DNA from: Ischnura elegans
Lineage: Eukaryota; Arthropoda; Insecta; Odonata; Coenagrionidae
Length of the DNA: 64,000 nt
Reading direction: 5' to 3'
NCBI RefSeq assembly: GCF_921293095.1
Contig: NW_025791658.1
Coordinates: forward strand, 9,176,001 to 9,240,000
The position numbers were made by a program, and so were the translations under genes. This document shows positions 59,790 through 64,000 of the stretch, one piece after another (the stretch's first letter is position 1; every line of letters begins with the position of its first letter). The notes beneath the pieces were generated by a model, which was given only the letters and a program-made list of their open reading frames with translations, did no database searches and was not told where the DNA came from.

Positions 59790-61740
59790 ATGTCTTTCTG
59801 GTCAAGGGATTGCCTACTTCAGTTCATAGAGAAATACCGGGGCCACGGAAGTATCTGGAAAATTAAAGCCAAAGAATACCGCAACAGGGACATGAGGGAG
59901 GCAGCTTATCAGGATTTATTGAATTTTATGAAAAAGATTGACCCGCAAGCAACTAAGGACAGTGTTGTTAAAAAAATAAACAACTTACGGAGTTCATACA
60001 GAAAAGAGCTGAAAAAAATTAAATGTTCACAAAAATCGGGGATGGGAACTGAGGACGCGTACGTTCCGAAACTATGGTACTTCAACGAGCTGAACTTCCT
60101 ACGAGATCAAGAGGAGGCAATGGAAGGTGTATCAAACCTTGATGGAAGTGATCAGGTACGCATACAATTAAATTATAATTATTATACTATTCAATAATTA
60201 CTCATAGATCAATGTTTGCAATGTCTTGACGCAGGCACAGATGGTTTCTAACATATGACTTTATTTTCGTACTTTCTAATTAGTAAATTATTACATAACC
60301 TCAGATTTAAGATATGTTATTAGTCTTAATGCACGTATCTATCCTGCCACTCCACGGCTCCTTCGTCGTTGAAGTATTTCACGAATCTTTCCCTTACATC
60401 TTTCGCTTTATCACTTTTTGACCGATTAGATCCAGGTGCCAAACTTTTGTTCGGATCCATTCGAGGTCCTGCAGTAAATGTACCTGTTTCCAAATCTTCA
60501 TTGTCCAACCAGTCAGAAGGGCTGTATTCTTTAGGTATTTTGTTGCGAAGGTAATTGTGTAAATAGCAGCAAGCAACAGTAACACTCTCTACCTTGTCTA
60601 AATTTATGAAGGAAATAGGTTTTTGTAAAACTCCGAATCTTTCTGCGAGTATACCAAACACACTTTCAACCACGCGTCGTCCTCTTGACAAGCGATAGTT
60701 ATAAATTTTTCGCCTTTTGTCAGTGATTTTGCTGTTAAAAGGCTTCATAAGATCTTCACGAAGCGGGAAAGCATCGTCTGCGATGAACACATATGGAAGA
60801 GTGACTCCGTCAACAACGTCTTCTTTTGGCACATTAAGGCGTCCATTATTAAGAACTCTGTAAATGTCTATCATTTCAAAAACTCCACCATCAGATACGC
60901 GGCCATTGCATCCAAAGTTAAAGTAAAGTATTTCATAGTTCGCATTAACTAATGCCAGGAGTATCTGGCTATGAAAATTTTTGTAATTGTAGAAAAAAGA
61001 CCCGCATCCTGGAGGTGGTGTTATTGCAATATGTTTGCCATCAATTGCCCCCAAACAATTTGGAAAGTTCCACTTCAGTTCAAACCCTTTGGCCACTATC
61101 CTCCATTCCTCTTCTGATTTTGGACACTGAAAAAATAGTGCATGATAAAAATAGCATAAGAAGTAAGCCAATATTAAATGATTTTGTGGAACTTAACATA
61201 TATGTTGGGTTTCAGGAAGAACTGAGTATTGATGTGACATCTGAGCAGAATACATGTTCTCCGCCCACCACTCAGGTGTCGTCAGCCCAACGCTTTGCCC
61301 AGCAGGCTGATAACTTGAGCTTCTCTGAGTCAACACCATCTGGGCCTTCAGGAGCTGTAACTTCCAAGCCATTTAAGCGAGCTAAACCCCTAACGCCAAC
61401 TGACCAACTTTTGGTTACTGTGGGCCAAAGATTAAAGGAGGTCAAGAAAGAAGACCAGTTTGATCTGTACGGAAAGCATGTTGCCCAAAAACTTCGTCTA
61501 CTTATTCCTGAACAGCGAATCTTTGCACAGAAACTGATGAATGATGCTCTGTTTGAAGCAGAATTAGGATCACTCCATAGAAATGCTTCAATAAATACCG
61601 GTTTCCCTTTGGAATATGACCCTCCATCACATTCATCAGATCACAGTTTCCAGTCGCAAATATCCGTCCAACAACATCAAACTAATTCTAACTACCGATC
61701 AACATCTGAGGAGCAGCAATCTTTTTTTGATACATTATAG
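59790..61740 (+). CDS. Harbinger MADF/BESS accessory protein (two exons)
   Basis: Exon 1 is 59790-60155 and exon 2 is 61216-61740, joined in phase 0 across a 1,060-bp intron (CAG|GTACGC donor, TTTCAG acceptor), giving about 296 residues. Residues 1-110 are a MADF-type (Myb/SANT-like) DNA-binding domain: FWSRDCLLQFIEKYRGHGSI, YRNRDMREAAYQDLLNFM, VKKINNLRSSYRKELKKI, PKLWYFNELNFL. A serine-rich linker follows. Then FDLYGKHVAQKLRLL and RIFAQKLMNDALFEAEL fit a BESS motif, used for protein contacts. In PIF-Harbinger elements such a partner carries the transposase into the nucleus and to the TIRs. The start is the first ATG of the open frame; stop at 61738-61740. The transposase second exon lies antisense inside its intron. 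The MADF-type frame without its exon 2 would lack BESS, supporting the splice. Confidence 0.8.
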
Positions 61741-62568
61741 AACCAAGTTTATTACACCCATTTACAATAACTTTTTCTTATATTTTTTTATAATTTAAAA
61801 TATTGGCCCTAAGTACTTAACATTACCAAGGACAGTAATACGGGTCAATTTATGTTTGAAGTGTTTGTAAACAGCTCTGCATTTGTATTTCCATCGGTTG
61901 TTCAATAGAAATTGACTTCAAATTGCGTACATTGAATTAAGAGTCAAGTAAAGTGAGTACCTATACACGAGTTGAACGTATAAATAGGCTAATAATTTGA
62001 AGACAACACGGGAGATAGAAAATTTTGTTCATATAGAAGTTATACTATGTATAGCGTAATAACTCATGTAATATATATATATATTACTTTAACAGGTGTG
62101 CCCACTTATTTTGCTTGACTCTCACAATCAGTTATTTTATTTATTTACCTTACAGAAGTCCTTTAGTGCTTTTGCTAATGCCAAGCAAGTCTCTGGTATA
62201 ATTTGTCCCAAAGATTGAGGGGAAATTCTAGTAGTGAACTTCAAATCTTCCAGTGTCCTGCCTGTAGCCAAATATCGCAATGTTGCTGTTAACTTTTCGT
62301 GAGGCGTTATAGCTTGCCTCATAACAGTGTCTTGCTTGGCAATAAAAGGTGTAACCATTCTTAATAACTCCAGGTAAGTTGGTTCGTCCATTCTTAAATA
62401 GTTCTTCCAATCTTTCGGATAACACTGAAGTTCGGTTAATAAATTAACATGAGTAAACTTTTTCCTTTCAAGCCACGACTTCGCCCACATGCTTCTCTTG
62501 CGCTTTTTCCTTTTCGCTAGAACACACACTATCACTGCAATTGCCTCAATCTCTTCAATAGTTGACAT
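60326..62568 (-). CDS. PIF-Harbinger DDE transposase (two exons)
   Basis: Exon 1 is 62568-62149 (140 codons) and exon 2 is 61126-60326 (266 codons plus stop), joined in phase 0 (AAG|GTAAAT donor, TTTTTTCAG acceptor). The total of about 406 residues is normal for the family. Exon 1 has the N-terminal region (LLTELQCYPKDWKNYLRMDE, HEKLTATLRYLATGRTLEDL, ISPQSLGQIIPETC). Exon 2 is the DDE_Tnp_4 nuclease: GAIDGKHI with the first Asp (about 169), CNGRVSDGGVF, YVFIADDAFPLREDL with the second Asp (about 257), and RRVVESVFGILAERF with the Glu (about 294). All three are intact. The frame stays open upstream of this Met through the right TIR, so the start is a choice; MSTIEE fits the family best. The MADF gene's exon 2 lies antisense within its intron. 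Confidence 0.88.
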
Positions 62569-62644
62569 GTCGAGCACAAAAGGTACACCTTCGAACAGAG
62601 CTACCGCGCGACTGGTTTGCGTGGGGGGTGAACACGACTCCGGC

Positions 62645-62824
62645 CAAACAATGAGGTCCGGCCTCAAGGCCCCTTGGCCTTGAGGCCGGGCCTCATTGGA
62701 TTCCCATCCGGCCGTCCGGCCGACAATCCGCCTCAAGGCATCGCCACACACGTTCAGTTTGGCCTCAAGGCCCGGACTGTACAGTCCGGGCCTTGAGGCC
62801 GGGCCGGAACGTGTGTGGTGGGCC
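62645..62824 (-). repeat. Harbinger right terminal inverted repeat
   Basis: The reverse complement of the left TIR's outer and inner parts, lacking the left's extra block of about 90 bp. It includes the same GGCCTCAAGGCC units and the ACTGTACAGT palindrome centre (about 62777-62786). It ends GGTGGGCC just before TAA. Confidence 0.85.
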
Positions 62825-62976
62825 TAAGCATTCTCGAATCTGTAACGAATCTCAGCTAAGAGCGAATGATAATACGGTGACAGAGGTATGATATTCATGA
62901 TTGTTGCGTTAGAATGTCATAAAATAATTAAGAAATTCAGATTTCATGTGAGAGCATTTGGGGCCAACTCCATTTC

Positions 62977-63215
62977 TTACGGCCTTTTTAAACGGTACAT
63001 TAACCCGTACAAGTTAATGTCTAAATATATGAACGCGAAAATGAACACGAAAATGTCCCGTGTAACATTTGAATTCCACTTGACCTGCGTGAATGTATGA
63101 ACGGAAAATAGAACCTCTTCTAATTTGATTCATGCATGTTCCGTTCCAGTCCGTAAAAATCATTCACGCAAACAAACATTAACTTGTACGTGTTAATGTA
63201 TCGTATAATTAGGCC
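62977..63215. repeat. MITE related to the one at 12077
   Basis: The left end has GGCC, then ACGGTACATTAACCCGTACA and AGTTAATGTC. The right end has ACATTAACTTGTACGTGTTA, ATGTATCGTATAATTAGGCC. It matches the 12077-12309 element in order, and the internal ATGCATGTTCCGTTCCAGTC corresponds to its inverted GACCGGAACGGAACATGT. Flanks are not TTAA here, so it is older or decayed. Confidence 0.55.
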
Positions 63216-63961
63216 AATAAGCACTTTTTATTTCCTTATGTATACCCTTGTTTATACCCAACCCTTAATGTACCTCTCACTAGTGAGTGTTAAAATTTAA
63301 AACTTTCTCAACCAATTTCTACACAGAATACTTTCTGCTTTCGATTGCGAAGATATTAAGGCCCGTTGTTCCTGTGGTTGTCTCCAGTAATTCTGTGAAA
63401 TATTTTGGCGATTGTTAAACTTTTCTCTCCAGACTGGCTTGTAGCCATCTAGCTATACTGGGAGGTAACGAGGTCTAATGTTGTTCAATTTCTCAATAGC
63501 TCATTTTCTACGAGTGACCTTGATAGAAAGGATGAATCTCCAAAGCAAGCATATTTTTGGATGAAAGAAAGCTATAATAATCTATACCATGCCATTTCCT
63601 GTTTACTTTTACAATGCTTGCATGTAATTTACAGGCATAATAGGGGTACATATTGAATTTCCATTTTGCACATATCTCTTTTTCCCTTAGTGTGCTTATT
63701 TTAATGGGCCTTAAAAGTAAAATAATAAGTGTTGAAGTTATTCTCTTACAAGCTTTAACATCACAATTGTGATAATTCGAACGAATGAGTGCGGGTTTTC
63801 TTCAAGATCTGCTCAGATTGGTAGGATGTAGCGCCTTATGACTACGGTGGGCGGAAATGGGTGAAAGTAGATAATTATCGTTTTTTGTGGAATAAATGCA
63901 CATTAACGTATTTTGATCTAAAACATGAATAACATTCCCATCTGGAATATTATCCAGCTCA
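63216..63961. other. Intergenic DNA, no gene seen
   Basis: Nothing recognised. Confidence 0.35.
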
Positions 63962-64000
63962 ACAGTAGGGTAGTATCCTTCATCACAGAAAACGAAAGGC
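63962..64000 (+). repeat. Start of a dispersed repeat, cut by the window end
   Basis: ACAGTAGGGTAGTATCCTTC then CAGAAAACGAAAGG: close match to the start of the repeat at 56617. Confidence 0.45.

Larger units (their letters stand above)
58402..62827. mobile_element. PIF-Harbinger transposon, apparently intact
   Basis: The element proper is 58405-62824 (4,420 bp), with TAA duplicated at 58402-58404 and 62825-62827. Both ends begin GGCCCACCACACACGTTCCG. The terminal inverted repeats are long: about 150 bp nearly identical, with the left one carrying an extra block of about 90 bp. It carries the two genes expected of PIF-Harbinger, a DDE transposase and a MADF/BESS accessory protein, both open with canonical splice sites. 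The near-identity of the TIRs and the absence of coding lesions suggest a recent, possibly active insertion. A nested MITE lies at 59031-59356. Confidence 0.88.

Noticed and set aside
62569-62751. Upstream extension of the transposase frame to an earlier Met
   Set aside because: The extra residues are the translated right TIR and match nothing in the family, so MSTIEE at 62568 was chosen.

Overview
This is a transposon-dense eukaryotic window, almost certainly from an arthropod and probably an insect. The evidence is canonical short introns, no operons, AT-rich intergenic DNA, a MADF/BESS protein pair, and a mix of superfamilies typical of arthropod genomes: Transib, PIF-Harbinger, hAT-like, piggyBac-like MITEs, Helitron, Penelope, RTE and CR1/L2-type LINEs. 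I recognise no complete host gene. The best host-gene candidate is a short spliced minus-strand reading frame at about 40.2-40.7 kb.

Layout. 1-5.8 kb: intergenic DNA with a tRNA-derived SINE and a Helitron helicase remnant. 5.83-8.32 kb: a near-perfect 2.5-kb palindromic Transib-like element. 8.6-10.6 kb: the 3' end of a Penelope element beside a 1.4-kb element with GCCCCGTTCACATTAC ends. 11.5-15 kb: a fold-back repeat with a hammerhead-like core, a 233-bp MITE and a dispersed repeat. 15-20 kb: nothing recognised. 20.2-22 kb: a non-autonomous Helitron. 22.9-26.5 kb: a CR1/L2-type LINE (minus) next to a Penelope element (plus) with a GIY-YIG nuclease domain. 28.5-29.7 kb: a piggyBac-like MITE and a composite repeat that recurs inverted at 46 kb. 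34.1-36.3 kb: an RTE-type LINE with a 12-bp target-site duplication (TSD). 37.5-40.1 kb: a decayed hAT-like transposon. 48.6-51.7 kb: a second Transib-like element. 52.6-54.6 kb: MITEs. 55.4-57.7 kb: a degenerate LINE, a dispersed repeat and an RTE 3' fragment. 58.4-62.8 kb: an apparently intact PIF-Harbinger transposon. 63 kb: another MITE.

The most interesting objects are three. (1) The Harbinger element keeps both of its genes open, and they are mutually interleaved: transposase exon 2 lies in the intron of the MADF/BESS gene, and MADF/BESS exon 2 lies in the intron of the transposase. (2) The two Transib-like elements have ends that look like V(D)J recombination signals: heptamer CACAGTG, a 22-bp spacer, then an ACAAAA-rich block, with GC-rich 5-bp TSDs. 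(3) One of them is a 1.2-kb-arm palindrome in which both ends derive from the transposase-3' end. All family assignments come from motif recognition by eye; no database search was possible.
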